From positions 37,718-101,717 of the forward strand of contig JAFGWM010000005.1 of assembly GCA_016937155.1 (NCBI GenBank): a DNA stretch of 64,000 nt. Reading direction: 5' to 3'. The translations under genes were made by a program, and so were the position numbers. The notes beneath the pieces are model-generated. The model had not been told where the DNA came from, searched no databases, and saw only the letters and a list, made by a program, of their open reading frames with translations. Below, piece after piece: positions 1 to 9,712 of the stretch (position 1 is the stretch's first letter; each line of letters begins with the position of its first letter). This stretch comes from Deltaproteobacteria bacterium. GTDB lineage: Bacteria; Myxococcota_A; Polyangia; HGW-17.

Positions 1-1
1 T

Positions 2-355
2 GATTCAGCCGCACAGGATATCAATGAATTTTTAAAAGATGTTAGTATAGATATTTCAAGTAACGATAACAACTGGTATGGCTCCACAAAATTCAATGAT
101 GGATACAGACTGCTTTTTCAGAATGCAAGTCTTGGTAGCTGGCAGAGTCTGACCAACGGAAAAATTCATCTGGATACAACACCGGAATGGGAAGGTGTGT
201 ATTTACACATTAATTATGCTGTATACTGTGGTAACAATGTGCTATTTATCACCACAGATCAGGGCTTTTTTCTTGTGGATTCTGACAGTATTGAAAATTT
301 ATCCGAAGAAGTCACAATTCAAAGCCAGTTTTTTCACGCTGCAGTACAGCCGTGA
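2..355 (+). CDS. C-terminal fragment of an unknown protein
   Basis: An open frame enters from the window edge and runs 117 codons to a TGA at 353-355. The ORF track omits it because the start lies outside the window. The visible part is soluble and mixed in composition, with aromatic-rich strands (NNWYGSTKF, GFFLVDSD) suggesting a beta-rich fold; there is no membrane segment or recognisable motif. Codon use matches the genes downstream, and the stop immediately precedes the tatA region, so it is probably the upstream member of the same operon. I do not recognise the family. Confidence 0.6.
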   Translation, partial: DSAAQDINEFLKDVSIDISSNDNNWYGSTKFNDGYRLLFQNASLGSWQSLTNGKIHLDTTPEWEGVYLHINYAVYCGNNVLFITTDQGFFLVDSDSIENLSEEVTIQSQFFHAAVQP

Positions 356-370
356 ATGAAGGGAAAAAAA

Positions 371-571
371 ATGTTCAGTACTTCGGAACTTATAGTGATT
401 TTACTTATTCTCATCGTAATTTTTGGAGCATCCAAACTGCCTAAGCTTGGGGATGCATTAGGACGTTCTATCAAAAATTTTAAATCAGCTATGAATACTG
501 AAACGGAAAAAACTGAATCAACCGGGACAGATGATAAATCAAAAAGCAAGAAGTCAAGTAAAGAGGCTTGA
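371..571 (+). CDS. tatA: Sec-independent translocase subunit TatA/TatE
   Basis: Small twin-arginine translocation subunit that oligomerises in the inner membrane to pass folded proteins. The protein has one N-terminal membrane helix ([20 protein letters not shown]) containing the typical FG hinge, then an amphipathic helix ([16 protein letters not shown]) and a charged, disordered Lys/Glu/Ser tail. The track starts at ATG 356, but ATG 371 follows GAAGGGA at good spacing and gives the usual short TatA N-terminus, so I prefer 371 (66 residues). No tatB or tatC is nearby. The stop overlaps or abuts the next start, indicating an operon. TatA and TatE cannot be separated from sequence alone. Confidence 0.9.
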   Translation: MFSTSELIVILLILIVIFGASKLPKLGDALGRSIKNFKSAMNTETEKTESTGTDDKSKSKKSSKEA

Positions 572-573
572 TT

Positions 574-2124
574 TTGTCAGAGAAAACAAAGGAAAATTCC
601 AGACTGCCTGAAACACTGAAAAGGGGCGAGACCATACTCCTTCTTGGAGCAGTGTTTGTCACTTCAATTTGTGGTCTGGCTTATGAGCTGGTTATTGGAG
701 CTACAGGGGCTTATATAGCTGGTGATGGTGTAAGGCAGTTTGCGTTCACTATTGGTCTGTTTCTTTCTTCAATGGGATTCGGGAGTTTTTTAAGCAGGAA
801 AGTTTCGTCCGGTCAGGCACTTCAGACTTTTATTTCTGCTGAACTGATGATTGGGCTTTTAGGTGGAATCTCGCATCCTTCACTATATCTGCTTTATGCC
901 TATACACAAAGTTATGAAACTATCTTTTATGCCCTTTTGGTAGTTATTGGAGGACTCACTGGTCTTGAAATACCACTGATAACCAGAATTTTGAGTAAAT
1001 CATCTCCACTTAGAATTAATATCAGCAATGTATTGAGCCTTGATTACATGGGGGCTCTAATCACAACAGTTCTGTTCCCACTGTTTTTACTTCCCCACTT
1101 TGGACTCTGGTATACTTCAGTTTTTTTCGGATTAATCAATACTATTCTAGGTGGAATATTGCTGTTCTCATTTCGCAAAGCAAGCTGGTTCAGAAAGATT
1201 CTTCCGGGATTTTTATTCACCATGGCAACTCTTCTTATGCTCGCGGGTGGCGGCCGGATGTTTATGGCAATGGCCGACGGTGCTGTCTACAATGAAGAAA
1301 TTGTTTTCGCAAAATTCAGTCAGTACCAGCGTATAGTACTCACCAGATGGAGAACTGATTTGCGACTCTACCTTAATGGAAATATTCAGTTCAGCAGTTA
1401 TGATGAGTACAGATATCATGAGGCACTGGTACATCCACTTATGACCTCGATTCCTTCAAGAGAGCGCATCCTTGTTCTGGGTGGGGGTGATGGTCTTGCA
1501 GTTCGTGAAATTTTTAAATACAAGGATGTCAGGCATGTGGATCTTGTGGATCTTGACCCTGAAGTTGTAAAGCTTGCACGAACAAATGTTCACCTCAAAG
1601 AATTAAATAAGAATTCTCTGAATAATCCTAAATTGCATTACCATCCTGAAGATGCCTGGAAGTTTGCTGGAAGAATAAAGGGGCTTTACAACGCAATCAT
1701 AGTGGATCTTCCGGATCCATCCAGTGAAAATCTGGTTAAGGTATATTCTAAGCAGTTTTACAAACTCCTTTCAAATCATCTTGCAGCTGATGGTGCAATG
1801 GTGGTTCAGGCAACGAGTCCATATTTCAACAGGAGATCATTCTGGTGTATAGTAAGGACTGTCCGTGCCACTGGACTTTTTACAAAGCCCATACATGCCC
1901 ATGTTCCATCTTTCGGCGAATGGGGTTTTGTTCTGGCAGCACCTCATAAAATTATCAGTAATGGAAAGCTTTCAGTCCCCGTAAAATATCTTAAGAACAG
2001 AATGCTGGAGACTATGGCCGAATTCCCCGGAGATCTTAATGAGGAACAGGTAGGAATTTCCACTCTTGATCATCCGGTTATTTTATCCTACTACCTTGAA
2101 GATTATAAAAAATACTTCAAATAA
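574..2124 (+). CDS. Membrane-anchored spermidine-synthase-like aminopropyltransferase
   Basis: The N-terminal half has about seven hydrophobic helices (residues roughly 20-240). The C-terminal half is a spermidine-synthase fold methyltransferase-like domain with the nucleotide-binding motif LGGGDGLAVRE, an acidic DLVDLDPEV strand end and the active-site-like DLPDPSSENL loop. This architecture is the common membrane-fused SpeE-like family. Family members are annotated as polyamine aminopropyltransferases, but whether this one makes spermidine is inference. The start is non-ATG: TTG 574 sits 7 nt after AAAGAGG; TTG 568 is the alternative. It is the second gene of the tatA operon. No speD is visible in the window, so the source of decarboxylated SAM is unknown. 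Confidence 0.8.
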   Translation: MSEKTKENSRLPETLKRGETILLLGAVFVTSICGLAYELVIGATGAYIAGDGVRQFAFTIGLFLSSMGFGSFLSRKVSSGQALQTFISAELMIGLLGGISHPSLYLLYAYTQSYETIFYALLVVIGGLTGLEIPLITRILSKSSPLRINISNVLSLDYMGALITTVLFPLFLLPHFGLWYTSVFFGLINTILGGILLFSFRKASWFRKILPGFLFTMATLLMLAGGGRMFMAMADGAVYNEEIVFAKFSQYQRIVLTRWRTDLRLYLNGNIQFSSYDEYRYHEALVHPLMTSIPSRERILVLGGGDGLAVREIFKYKDVRHVDLVDLDPEVVKLARTNVHLKELNKNSLNNPKLHYHPEDAWKFAGRIKGLYNAIIVDLPDPSSENLVKVYSKQFYKLLSNHLAADGAMVVQATSPYFNRRSFWCIVRTVRATGLFTKPIHAHVPSFGEWGFVLAAPHKIISNGKLSVPVKYLKNRMLETMAEFPGDLNEEQVGISTLDHPVILSYYLEDYKKYFK

Positions 2125-2137
2125 CTGGAGTAAAACG

Positions 2138-4261
2138 ATGGATATCAGTTGCAATCATTGTGGAACAGAGTACGAATTCGAAGATGAAGATATACCTGAA
2201 GAGGGAATCAGGGTTAAATGTGAAGTGTGTCAGAACATTTTTGTCATATCCAAGACCCCACCTGGAGATGCTGAAAAACCTGAATCAGATGAATACACTG
2301 ATGACGAAGAAGGTGCTTTAGAAGAAGAAGAAGAAGAAGAAGAAGAAAAAACCTTCATGATTCGTAATACTGAAGGAGAGATTCTGAGGTTCAGGGAACT
2401 GGATACTCTGCATGACTGGATAAGAGATGGTACTGTGGGCGGGGATGATGAAATTTCATCCAACGGGGAAAGCTGGGCTACCCTTAAGGATCTTCCTCAA
2501 CTTGAGGAGGTTTTTAAAAGTGTAAAAAGAAGAAAAACTGCAGAAAGTCAAGCGTTCAGGATATCTTCTTCAGGTTTCAGTAATACTCAGGACACTGATC
2601 ACCACATGGGTAATGTTAAACTCGAAGATGATGAACCTGATTTTGGTGATATTTCTGAACAAAAAACAAAGGAAAATCGTCAGAGACCGAAATTTGAGGA
2701 AACTGATAATGATGAATCCTCTTCAAAACTTCCGTGGGTGATAGGTATACTGTTTCTTGTTTCAGGAGTAGCATTTGGTGGTTTATTTTATCTCGGGGTT
2801 ATTCCTTTTCCTTTTTCAGGCACAGGAAACAAATCAAATTCTGAACTTAAAAATCTTACAACCGGGGATAAAACCTCGGAAATGGAGAATATACTTCTGA
2901 ACTCACAGAAAAAATTTGCCGGAAATTCAGATTCTGAAATTAAGTCCGCACTGAATTTACTCAAGGGATGTAAATCGGATAAGTGTAAAGAGTATTCAGC
3001 ATTTATTCATGGAATCTGGGCTTATTATCTTAATTCTGATATGGCTGGTCTGAGGAATGAAAAAACTCAGCAGATTTCAAGGATTGCAGGGCTGAAGAAA
3101 ATCATGAAACTTCATGCTGACAAGGCATCAGAAATACTCAGTGGAAGAAAAATATCAACTCCATACGGATACAGTGCTGATATACTCAGCCGTCTGGTTC
3201 AGGGGCAGAATGTTGATGGGTCTCTTAAAAAAGCCTATTCTCTGTTTCCTTCTCATCCCGCTATTATGTTAGTAGATTTTTTAAACAAGCCAAATGCTGA
3301 ATCCAGTGATGTTTTTCTTAATTCCTTTGGTGTTGCAGTCAAAAACTTTTCAAAGAAACGACCTGAAGATGTGACATATCTTAAATATGCTCTGGCTCTT
3401 AGATATGAAGCTCTTGGTAAAAATGATAAAGCAAAGGCATTATTTCTTGAAATCTGCAGTCAGTATCCTTCCCATCTGAGGGCATGCAACAGAGGTAACG
3501 CAGCAGTTCCCGATGACACTAATGTCGAACAAAAGAACGATTCAATGACTCCTCCCGGTATGGATCCGGCTGTCTCTTCAATGAATAATAAATCCAGTTC
3601 GCCTGATGATGAGAAGGGTGATTTTGATTCGTTTTTTATGAAAGCTGAACAGTTTTATAAGGTTGGCAATAAAAAGAAGGCCAGAAAATATTATCTGAAG
3701 GCAAGTGCTGCGGATCCAACCAATGCAGATCCTCTGAATGGAGCAGGGTGGTGTGATATGGACACTGGTAATCCTGCAGGAGCAATTGGAAACTTCAAGA
3801 AAGCTCTGGCTCTTGTACCTCACTATGGCAGATCCAGATACGGTCTAGCTGAGGCTCTTAATCAACTTGGTAAAAAGAAGGAAGCTCTTGCTCAGTACAG
3901 AGTCTATCTTCAGAAGCACTCCGGAAGCAGGTTTGGAGCCCGTGTTAAAGCTCAGATAGCAGTTCTTGAAAAAGCCCTGGATGTAAATGGTAATACAGAG
4001 AAAGTTGATGACATGAAAGTTGAGCCGGATAAAAAACCCATGCCCGATATGAAAGTAGAACCGGATAAAAAACCCGAATCCGATATGAAAGTTGAGCCGG
4101 ATAAAAAGGTTGAACCTGACATGAAGCCAATTATAATTATTAAAACCATGTCAGTTGATGAAAAAAAACCGGCAGATAAAAAGCCGGATGTCAAAGTTAA
4201 ACCTGCTATGAAAGTTGAATTGATGAAGGAAAAGCCGGTGTCCAGTGATAAAAAGAAATAG
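2138..4261 (+). CDS. Zinc-ribbon (MJ0042-type), GYF-like, transmembrane TPR protein
   Basis: Multi-domain protein of 707 residues starting at ATG 2138 (after CTGGAG), not at the upstream ATG of the track. Order of parts: a zinc ribbon with CNHC...CEVC cysteines at the N-terminus; an acidic linker containing nine Glu in a row; a GYF-like segment (about 75-130) with WIRDGTVGGDDEIS; one membrane helix (about 210-230, LPWVIGILFLVSGVAFGG); a periplasmic part with tetratricopeptide repeats near the C-terminus; and a tail of repeated DMKVEPDKKP units. This arrangement is common in Myxococcota-type genomes, where its role is not established. It probably links a cytoplasmic sensor ribbon to an envelope TPR scaffold. 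It lies 13 nt after the SpeE-like gene and upstream of sppA. Confidence 0.75.
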   Translation: MDISCNHCGTEYEFEDEDIPEEGIRVKCEVCQNIFVISKTPPGDAEKPESDEYTDDEEGALEEEEEEEEEKTFMIRNTEGEILRFRELDTLHDWIRDGTVGGDDEISSNGESWATLKDLPQLEEVFKSVKRRKTAESQAFRISSSGFSNTQDTDHHMGNVKLEDDEPDFGDISEQKTKENRQRPKFEETDNDESSSKLPWVIGILFLVSGVAFGGLFYLGVIPFPFSGTGNKSNSELKNLTTGDKTSEMENILLNSQKKFAGNSDSEIKSALNLLKGCKSDKCKEYSAFIHGIWAYYLNSDMAGLRNEKTQQISRIAGLKKIMKLHADKASEILSGRKISTPYGYSADILSRLVQGQNVDGSLKKAYSLFPSHPAIMLVDFLNKPNAESSDVFLNSFGVAVKNFSKKRPEDVTYLKYALALRYEALGKNDKAKALFLEICSQYPSHLRACNRGNAAVPDDTNVEQKNDSMTPPGMDPAVSSMNNKSSSPDDEKGDFDSFFMKAEQFYKVGNKKKARKYYLKASAADPTNADPLNGAGWCDMDTGNPAGAIGNFKKALALVPHYGRSRYGLAEALNQLGKKKEALAQYRVYLQKHSGSRFGARVKAQIAVLEKALDVNGNTEKVDDMKVEPDKKPMPDMKVEPDKKPESDMKVEPDKKVEPDMKPIIIIKTMSVDEKKPADKKPDVKVKPAMKVELMKEKPVSSDKKK
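2321..2347 (+). repeat. (GAA)9 trinucleotide tract
   Basis: Nine uninterrupted GAA codons inside the zinc-ribbon/TPR gene encode nine consecutive Glu residues in the acidic linker between zinc ribbon and GYF-like domain. Because the unit is three bases, slippage would only change linker length and not the frame. Confidence 0.85.
4018..4119 (+). repeat. In-frame repeats encoding DMKVEPDKKP units
   Basis: About four imperfect 27-36 nt units of the type GATATGAAAGTTGAGCCGGA encode the Lys/Pro/Glu-rich C-terminal tail of the zinc-ribbon/TPR protein. Low-complexity charged tails of this kind usually span the periplasm or wall; a function here is not shown. Confidence 0.7.
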
Positions 4262-4286
4262 AAAAATTGCCAAAAGGAATCCTGAA

Positions 4287-6104
4287 ATGAAACAAATAAT
4301 TTTTTTAGTAATGATTTATCTGGTATCAGGCTGTAGTAAGATTCCTGATAAGGAAAAGAATGCCGAAACCCAGGGTAAAAAGAGTGTATCTGCCAAAAAA
4401 GTTGAGCAGAAAAAAGTTGCTTCAAAGAAAAAGAAAAAAGCAAAAAGTAAGAAAGACAAAACCTCTGCAAAAACTGCTTTGCTTCTCAAACTCTCAGGAA
4501 GCATAACTGATTCCAGAAATTCAAGTCCATTTTCAGGGAAATCAAAAGTTCTTGCTCATATCATCAGGGATGTTAATAAGAAAATAGTTGAATTAAAACC
4601 TGACGTTATGGTCGTGAAACCCGAAAACTATCAGGCCGCACTTTCCACTGTATGGGAGTTGGCTGTTACCTTGAGAGAGATTGCGGACGAGAAGAAGATT
4701 CGATTAATGATATACGCGGATCATCTTGATGGTCGTAATTATCTTCTGGCTTCAATGGCTGATCATGTGAGTCTCAATCCTGCTGGAGGATTCTCATTCA
4801 CAGGAATGAGTCTGCAGAGTGTATTCATAGCTGATTTGCTTAAAAGGTTTGGGATTCGGGCGGATTTTCTGCAGGTTGGAAAGTTCAAGGGGGCAGCTGA
4901 AAGTCTTACCAGAAGCTCAATGTCTCCTGAATTGCGGGAAAGTCTCCAGAAACTTGTGGATACCACTTTCAGTTCATTGATTAAATTTATGCTTCTCAGA
5001 AATAAATCTGTATCAACTGAAAAATTGACTGAAATAGTTGATTCAGCTCCACTGACTGCAAAAGAGACTTTAAAAAAAGGACTGGTTTCAACTGTAGGTA
5101 CCTGGGAAAATTTTGTTGAAACTGAATTGAAGGGAATGGAGATTAAAGAATTAAAAAAAGAGAAGAAAAAACAACCTGGAATATTTGAACTCCTAAATGC
5201 AAAAGCATCATCAAATGAAGTTAAGAAGCCTCATATAGCACTGTTAATAGCTGAAGGGGAAATTATATACGGAGGAAAGAAGCCTGAAGACCTTCTGAGT
5301 GAAAAAAAAGCTGTAGCATCCACCTCCATGGTTGAGGCAATTCGTAAACTGGAAAAAAATGATTACGTCAAGGCTGTTATTCTCAGGATAAACAGTCCCG
5401 GAGGGAGTGCTCTTGCCTCTGAAATCATATGGAGTGCCCTCGACAGGCTTAATGCAAAAAAACCTCTTATTATATCAATGGGAGGAGTGGCTGCAAGTGG
5501 AGGCTATTATATAGCCAGTGCAGGGCGTCGAATTTTCGCATCTCCATTTACCATAACAGGTTCAATAGGTGTAGTTGGTGGAAAAATAGTTTTTGAGGGT
5601 GCAGCGAAAGAATTAAATGTAACCGTTGAGACCGTTAAAAAAGGTAAAAATTCCACCTGGACCTCCCAGTATGGCGCCTTTTCTCCTTCGGAAAGAAAAG
5701 CAATAAGTGCCAGTATGGCTGAAACATATGAGCTTTTTAAAAGCAGAATTTTGAAAACCAGGAAAATCAAGAACCTTGAAGAAATCGCTCAGGGAAGGGT
5801 GTGGTCTGGTGCAGATGCATTAAAAATTGGCCTTGTGGATGAATTCGGAACAATTCTCCATGCTGCACGTTATGCAAGAAAACTGTCAAGACTTGGAGAA
5901 AAAATTCCTGTGATCGCATATCCAAGGCCTCGTCCATGGTTTGAAACATTTTCTGAGATCTTTGAAAGTGCATCACTGGGAATTAATCCCCTTGATGCTC
6001 TTCTTCCATCATCTATGGGAAAATCTTCTATTGCTCTGTGGACTTCTCTTCTTAAAACAGAAAAAGTATTTGTTCTCTCTCCTCTTCTGGAGTGGCGGTT
6101 CTAG
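4287..6104 (+). CDS. sppA: SppA-type signal peptide peptidase (S49), predicted lipoprotein
   Basis: Long-form SppA with two S49 domains in tandem, expected to cleave remnant signal peptides at the periplasmic face of the inner membrane. From ATG 4287 (after AAGGAA) the protein has 605 residues and begins with a lipoprotein signal whose lipobox is LVSGC; the track start at 4245 would bury that signal. The N-domain shows VGKFKGAAE, placing the catalytic lysine at K201, equivalent to E. coli K209. The C-domain shows GVAASGGYY, giving the nucleophile S404, equivalent to S409. E. coli SppA is anchored by a membrane helix, so the lipid anchor is a variation. A Lys-rich linker follows the signal. 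It is in the operon between the TPR protein and an unknown membrane protein. Confidence 0.88.
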   Translation: MKQIIFLVMIYLVSGCSKIPDKEKNAETQGKKSVSAKKVEQKKVASKKKKKAKSKKDKTSAKTALLLKLSGSITDSRNSSPFSGKSKVLAHIIRDVNKKIVELKPDVMVVKPENYQAALSTVWELAVTLREIADEKKIRLMIYADHLDGRNYLLASMADHVSLNPAGGFSFTGMSLQSVFIADLLKRFGIRADFLQVGKFKGAAESLTRSSMSPELRESLQKLVDTTFSSLIKFMLLRNKSVSTEKLTEIVDSAPLTAKETLKKGLVSTVGTWENFVETELKGMEIKELKKEKKKQPGIFELLNAKASSNEVKKPHIALLIAEGEIIYGGKKPEDLLSEKKAVASTSMVEAIRKLEKNDYVKAVILRINSPGGSALASEIIWSALDRLNAKKPLIISMGGVAASGGYYIASAGRRIFASPFTITGSIGVVGGKIVFEGAAKELNVTVETVKKGKNSTWTSQYGAFSPSERKAISASMAETYELFKSRILKTRKIKNLEEIAQGRVWSGADALKIGLVDEFGTILHAARYARKLSRLGEKIPVIAYPRPRPWFETFSEIFESASLGINPLDALLPSSMGKSSIALWTSLLKTEKVFVLSPLLEWRF

Positions 6105-6107
6105 AAT

Positions 6108-7340
6108 ATGGAATTATCCAGAAAACTCCATGGGGCAGCTGTTAACCAGAAAACTCTAAGACGTCTTTTTAAGTTGGTTTTGGCAGCGATTTTGGGAGGT
6201 GGACTTATTGCGGCAGTTACTGGAGTTGCAGTGGGAGGAATTATTGTAAGAAATGACTCCACTTCCATTCTTGACACATCCCTGATTTTTCCACTGAGTG
6301 TGCTTTTTATAACAGGGACAATAATCATGATTATGAGATATCTGATTAGAAACCCAGTGGTTAGATTTAAGGATATGAAACTGTTTTTTGGTGGAGTAAG
6401 TGGCAGGTCCTACTCCTTTGATATTAAGGATGCCGGGGAAGCAACTGTTAAAAGTATTCCAGGTGGTGTGATCCTTTTGATTCCATTTGGTGAAAAAATC
6501 TGCTCAGTGGAAATGAACAGAAGAAATTCTGGGGAATTTCTCAGGGAAATTAAACCATGGTTGAATTCCTCATATGGAATTCTGGAGGAACTGTCCAGCA
6601 GCTGGATTCCCCACACTGACTTTGCAAAATCCACTAAAAAAGAAAAACTGGAGTTTTATATAAACTGGGGATTTGCTGACCTTGTAAATACTGACTTACT
6701 GGAAAATCAGGAAATTTCTGAAGGTTATATATTAAAATACTACCAACACCTGAAAGTATCCACAGACTATATCTGTCTGGGAAAAATTCATCCACTGTTT
6801 TGCAGGTTAATCCCCTCGGGTATTTATGGATTTGATAACATAATTCTTAAGCTGCTTTCCCTTGATAAGGCTGGTGTAGTTGAGAGTTCATCAATAAAAG
6901 ATCAGGAAGTGGAAAGTTACATGGAGGAAATTCTTATAAAATGGAGGAAGGCTTTGAAATACAGGAAAATCCCTGATACTCCATATACCACAATTTCATC
7001 CCGAATTATAAGTGGTTCTGGCAACTGGTTTCTTGTCACCTCTGATGGAAAACTAAGATACAGAGATGGCGAATATGATCCTTCCTTTATATGTGCTTAT
7101 CGGGGTAATTTTGGAATTATTGGACTTAATGAGATTGAGTTAAGAGATATTTCCGGAAGAAAGTTTGTTATTAACAGAGATGTTGAAGAAATTCTTTCCT
7201 TTCTACGGTTGAAAGTTCCTTGGGCTATGGAGTTTTCAAATGTTGATTTTCCATCCATATTATGGAAACGTAGGTATTCTTCTGTGATATCACTGTTTGC
7301 AGGAATATCACCGGGAAATGGTTCTTGTGAAGGAGGTTGA
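6108..7340 (+). CDS. Unknown membrane protein with two N-terminal helices
   Basis: No family recognised. The 410-residue protein has two hydrophobic helices near residues 20-50 (Gly/Ala/Val-rich) and 60-85, then a cytoplasmic-looking soluble region. The first part of this region (FFGGVSGRSYSFDIKDAGE and following strands) resembles a small PH-like or jelly beta domain, but that is only an impression. The C-terminal third again looks beta-rich. It starts 3 nt after sppA and stops 3 nt before the double cNMP protein, so translation is probably coupled to both. A role connected to SppA or to the cyclic-nucleotide sensor is inferred only from position. Confidence 0.6.
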   Translation: MELSRKLHGAAVNQKTLRRLFKLVLAAILGGGLIAAVTGVAVGGIIVRNDSTSILDTSLIFPLSVLFITGTIIMIMRYLIRNPVVRFKDMKLFFGGVSGRSYSFDIKDAGEATVKSIPGGVILLIPFGEKICSVEMNRRNSGEFLREIKPWLNSSYGILEELSSSWIPHTDFAKSTKKEKLEFYINWGFADLVNTDLLENQEISEGYILKYYQHLKVSTDYICLGKIHPLFCRLIPSGIYGFDNIILKLLSLDKAGVVESSSIKDQEVESYMEEILIKWRKALKYRKIPDTPYTTISSRIISGSGNWFLVTSDGKLRYRDGEYDPSFICAYRGNFGIIGLNEIELRDISGRKFVINRDVEEILSFLRLKVPWAMEFSNVDFPSILWKRRYSSVISLFAGISPGNGSCEGG

Positions 7341-7343
7341 GCA

Positions 7344-8660
7344 ATGAAAGTAACATTCAGTAATTTAAAAGAATTTACGAGAGGTCATATTTCTGCAGGA
7401 AATACCCGGGAAGCTGTAAGGGGGGGTATTGCCCTTATGAAGGCAGATCCCCTTGATATGGAAGTCAGATTCATCATAACGGATCTTTTGATTTCATTAA
7501 GAGAAAAAGAAAAACTGGCAATGTTTCTTCAGGCATCTTTTGAGACAGCAAGAGTTTCAGGTCATGGAGCATGTGCTTTCTCATTTGCAGGAATGCTCAG
7601 AGATATAGGTTTTGACGTATCCGACATGCTTAGTTTGCTTGCTGATACATATAGTTCTTCAAGTAATATTATTTCTGATTCCGGCTCCAGAGTTGCTCCT
7701 CTTGAAGATAGTACTCCGGTGGATGCTCCTGAAAGTTATCAGAATTCAGATGATGAGCTTATTTTAAGCATAGTTTCCATGGGGTCTGATAAATCTAAGC
7801 TTACTGATCTCCCAGCAAGATTATTACCTATGCCTCTTTTAAGTGAACTTGACCGAGAGAGTTTTCTTACAATAATCAGGGATTTTAAAATATTGCGCCT
7901 GAAAGAGTCGGATCCTGTAATTAGAGAAGGTGAGCCGGGAGATTCGTTCTATATTTGTGCTTTGGGCGATTTAAATGTTTTTAAATCAGATACATATGGC
8001 CGCAAAACAACTCTTGCCACACTTCATGGGGGTGCTATTTTCGGTGAGATGGCCCTTGTTCAGAGGGCACCAAGGAGTGCCAGTGTAAATGCTGGAAGTT
8101 TTGCTGAGGTATTGGAATTTTCGGCTAGAAATCTTTCAGATATGGCATCCCAACTTCCAGTAGTTGCTCAGGCTTTGGATAAATTTACAAGGGATCGTCT
8201 AATCGGAAATCTGATGAATAATTCCCCGTTTTTTAAGCCATTTTCAAGAAAACAGCGAAAAGAGCTGCTGAAACATTTTCAGGCGTATGTCGTAGAAACT
8301 GATACTGTTGTTGTGAGGGAAGGGGATGAGGGGGCTGGCCTTTATATAGTTTTAGGGGGGGAAATTGATATCTTCAAAGATTATAAAATGCCTGATGAAG
8401 TAAGGCTTGCCACTTTGGGATCCACAGAGAGTTTTGGTGAAATAAGTCTTATCAATGATTCTCCTACAAGTGCAAGCTGTGTTGCAGCCAGAAGGTCAAC
8501 CCTGTTATTTTTGGCCAGACATTATTTTTCAAGGTTACTAAGTAGCGTTCCCGAATTGAATGAGTATTTTAAACTTCTCAGTGAAAACAGGCTACACCAG
8601 ACACGTGATATTCTTGCAGAGATTCAGTCGGAGGAAGAAGAGGAGTTTATTTTAATCTAA
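7344..8660 (+). CDS. Protein with two cyclic-nucleotide-binding domains
   Basis: 438 residues starting after a strong AGGAGGT. Residues about 1-170 are helical and TPR-like. Two cNMP-binding beta-roll domains follow (about 175-290 and 295-415). The first has a phosphate-binding cassette FGEMALVQRAPRSASV with the conserved Glu and Arg. The second, FGEISLINDSPTSASC, keeps the Glu but has no Arg at the phosphate-contact position, so it may not bind a cyclic nucleotide, or may bind a different ligand. There is no DNA-binding helix-turn-helix, so this is not a CRP-type regulator; an allosteric or scaffold role is likely. It overlaps the next gene by one base (TAATG). Confidence 0.82.
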   Translation: MKVTFSNLKEFTRGHISAGNTREAVRGGIALMKADPLDMEVRFIITDLLISLREKEKLAMFLQASFETARVSGHGACAFSFAGMLRDIGFDVSDMLSLLADTYSSSSNIISDSGSRVAPLEDSTPVDAPESYQNSDDELILSIVSMGSDKSKLTDLPARLLPMPLLSELDRESFLTIIRDFKILRLKESDPVIREGEPGDSFYICALGDLNVFKSDTYGRKTTLATLHGGAIFGEMALVQRAPRSASVNAGSFAEVLEFSARNLSDMASQLPVVAQALDKFTRDRLIGNLMNNSPFFKPFSRKQRKELLKHFQAYVVETDTVVVREGDEGAGLYIVLGGEIDIFKDYKMPDEVRLATLGSTESFGEISLINDSPTSASCVAARRSTLLFLARHYFSRLLSSVPELNEYFKLLSENRLHQTRDILAEIQSEEEEEFILI

Positions 8661-9712
8661 TGAAATTAAATAAAAGTCAGATTTTCAACCTGACGGTATT
8701 TACCATTGGTACCGTTATAATAATTTCACTTATAAAAAGAATTGGATGGGAACAGACAAGAGCTCAATTGAATATATTTGGCTGGAGTTTTTTATGGCTG
8801 TTTCCAATTTATTTTATAACGATGGTTGGTGATACAGTATCCTGGAGACTGCTGATAAGAAAACCAGTATCATTTTTCAAGATTGTAATGGTTGCCAACA
8901 GCGGAACCGCAATAAATGCTCTGACTCCATCCGGTGATGGTGGCGAGTTTGTCAAAGGAAATTTGATAAAAGATGATATTGGCGGTCCTGAAAGTGTTTC
9001 AAGTCTACTTTTGTGGAATTTTGTTTATTCAGTGACAAAAAAAATAGTTTTGGTGGCAGGCCCAGTTCTGTATCTGATATTTGGTCCGTTCAGTATGGAT
9101 CCCAGGCCTATTGGGACAAGGCTGGCATGGGGTTTTTTAATTGCCGGTATTGTTACATCTGTTCATCTTCCTCTCCTGTATCTTCTATTCAGATTTTACG
9201 GAGTTGAAAAATCCGCAGCTTTCATCCACAAACTACCAATTTTAAGATGTCTTGATACTGATAAAGTGATGGGCTTTGCCAAGCAGATAGATGAAGCTTT
9301 CAGGGCATTTGCTTCTGAACATCTTTTCAGACTTTTTCTCAGTGGACTTCTTTTACTTGTAGCTCATCTCAGTGTTTGCTTTGAGATATGGTACGTCCTC
9401 AGGATACTGGGGATGAAAATCCATCCTGTTACAAGTATTTTTCTTTTTGCCGGGAGTGCACTTTTGCAAACGATTGTTTCTTTCAGCCCTGTTGAGATGG
9501 GTGTAACTGAAGCTGGGAGTATGGGCCTTTATAAGATGATGGGTTTTGATCCGGTTTATGGATTTCTGCAGGAGTTTATTCGCCGGCTCAGAAGGCTGTT
9601 TTTTAATGTAATAGGTCTTGTTTATCTTGGGTGGTGCACTTTTAAATCGGTGAAGAGGACTGAAACACCAGAAACTCTGGAATCCCGAGGTGAAAAAAAT
9701 GATATCCCATGA
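8660..9712 (+). CDS. Flippase-like / lysylphosphatidylglycerol-synthase-TM family protein
   Basis: Integral membrane protein of 350 residues with about eight helices. The segment NSGTAINALTPSGDGGEFVKG and the later SFSPVEMGVTEAG are typical of the LPG_synthase_TM / UPF0104 family (TIGR00374). Related proteins include the flippase half of MprF and several glycan-lipid flippase-like proteins; the substrate here is unknown. It shares the TAATG junction with the upstream cNMP protein, which hints at regulation or partnership. Its 3' end overlaps the moeA start by 14 nt. Confidence 0.8.
   Translation: MKLNKSQIFNLTVFTIGTVIIISLIKRIGWEQTRAQLNIFGWSFLWLFPIYFITMVGDTVSWRLLIRKPVSFFKIVMVANSGTAINALTPSGDGGEFVKGNLIKDDIGGPESVSSLLLWNFVYSVTKKIVLVAGPVLYLIFGPFSMDPRPIGTRLAWGFLIAGIVTSVHLPLLYLLFRFYGVEKSAAFIHKLPILRCLDTDKVMGFAKQIDEAFRAFASEHLFRLFLSGLLLLVAHLSVCFEIWYVLRILGMKIHPVTSIFLFAGSALLQTIVSFSPVEMGVTEAGSMGLYKMMGFDPVYGFLQEFIRRLRRLFFNVIGLVYLGWCTFKSVKRTETPETLESRGEKNDIP

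Noticed and set aside
3952-4470. Minus-strand 172-residue ORF
   Set aside because: Shadow of the repetitive KVEPDKK tail and of the sppA start; its Phe/Ser/Gly repeats mirror the Lys/Pro repeats.
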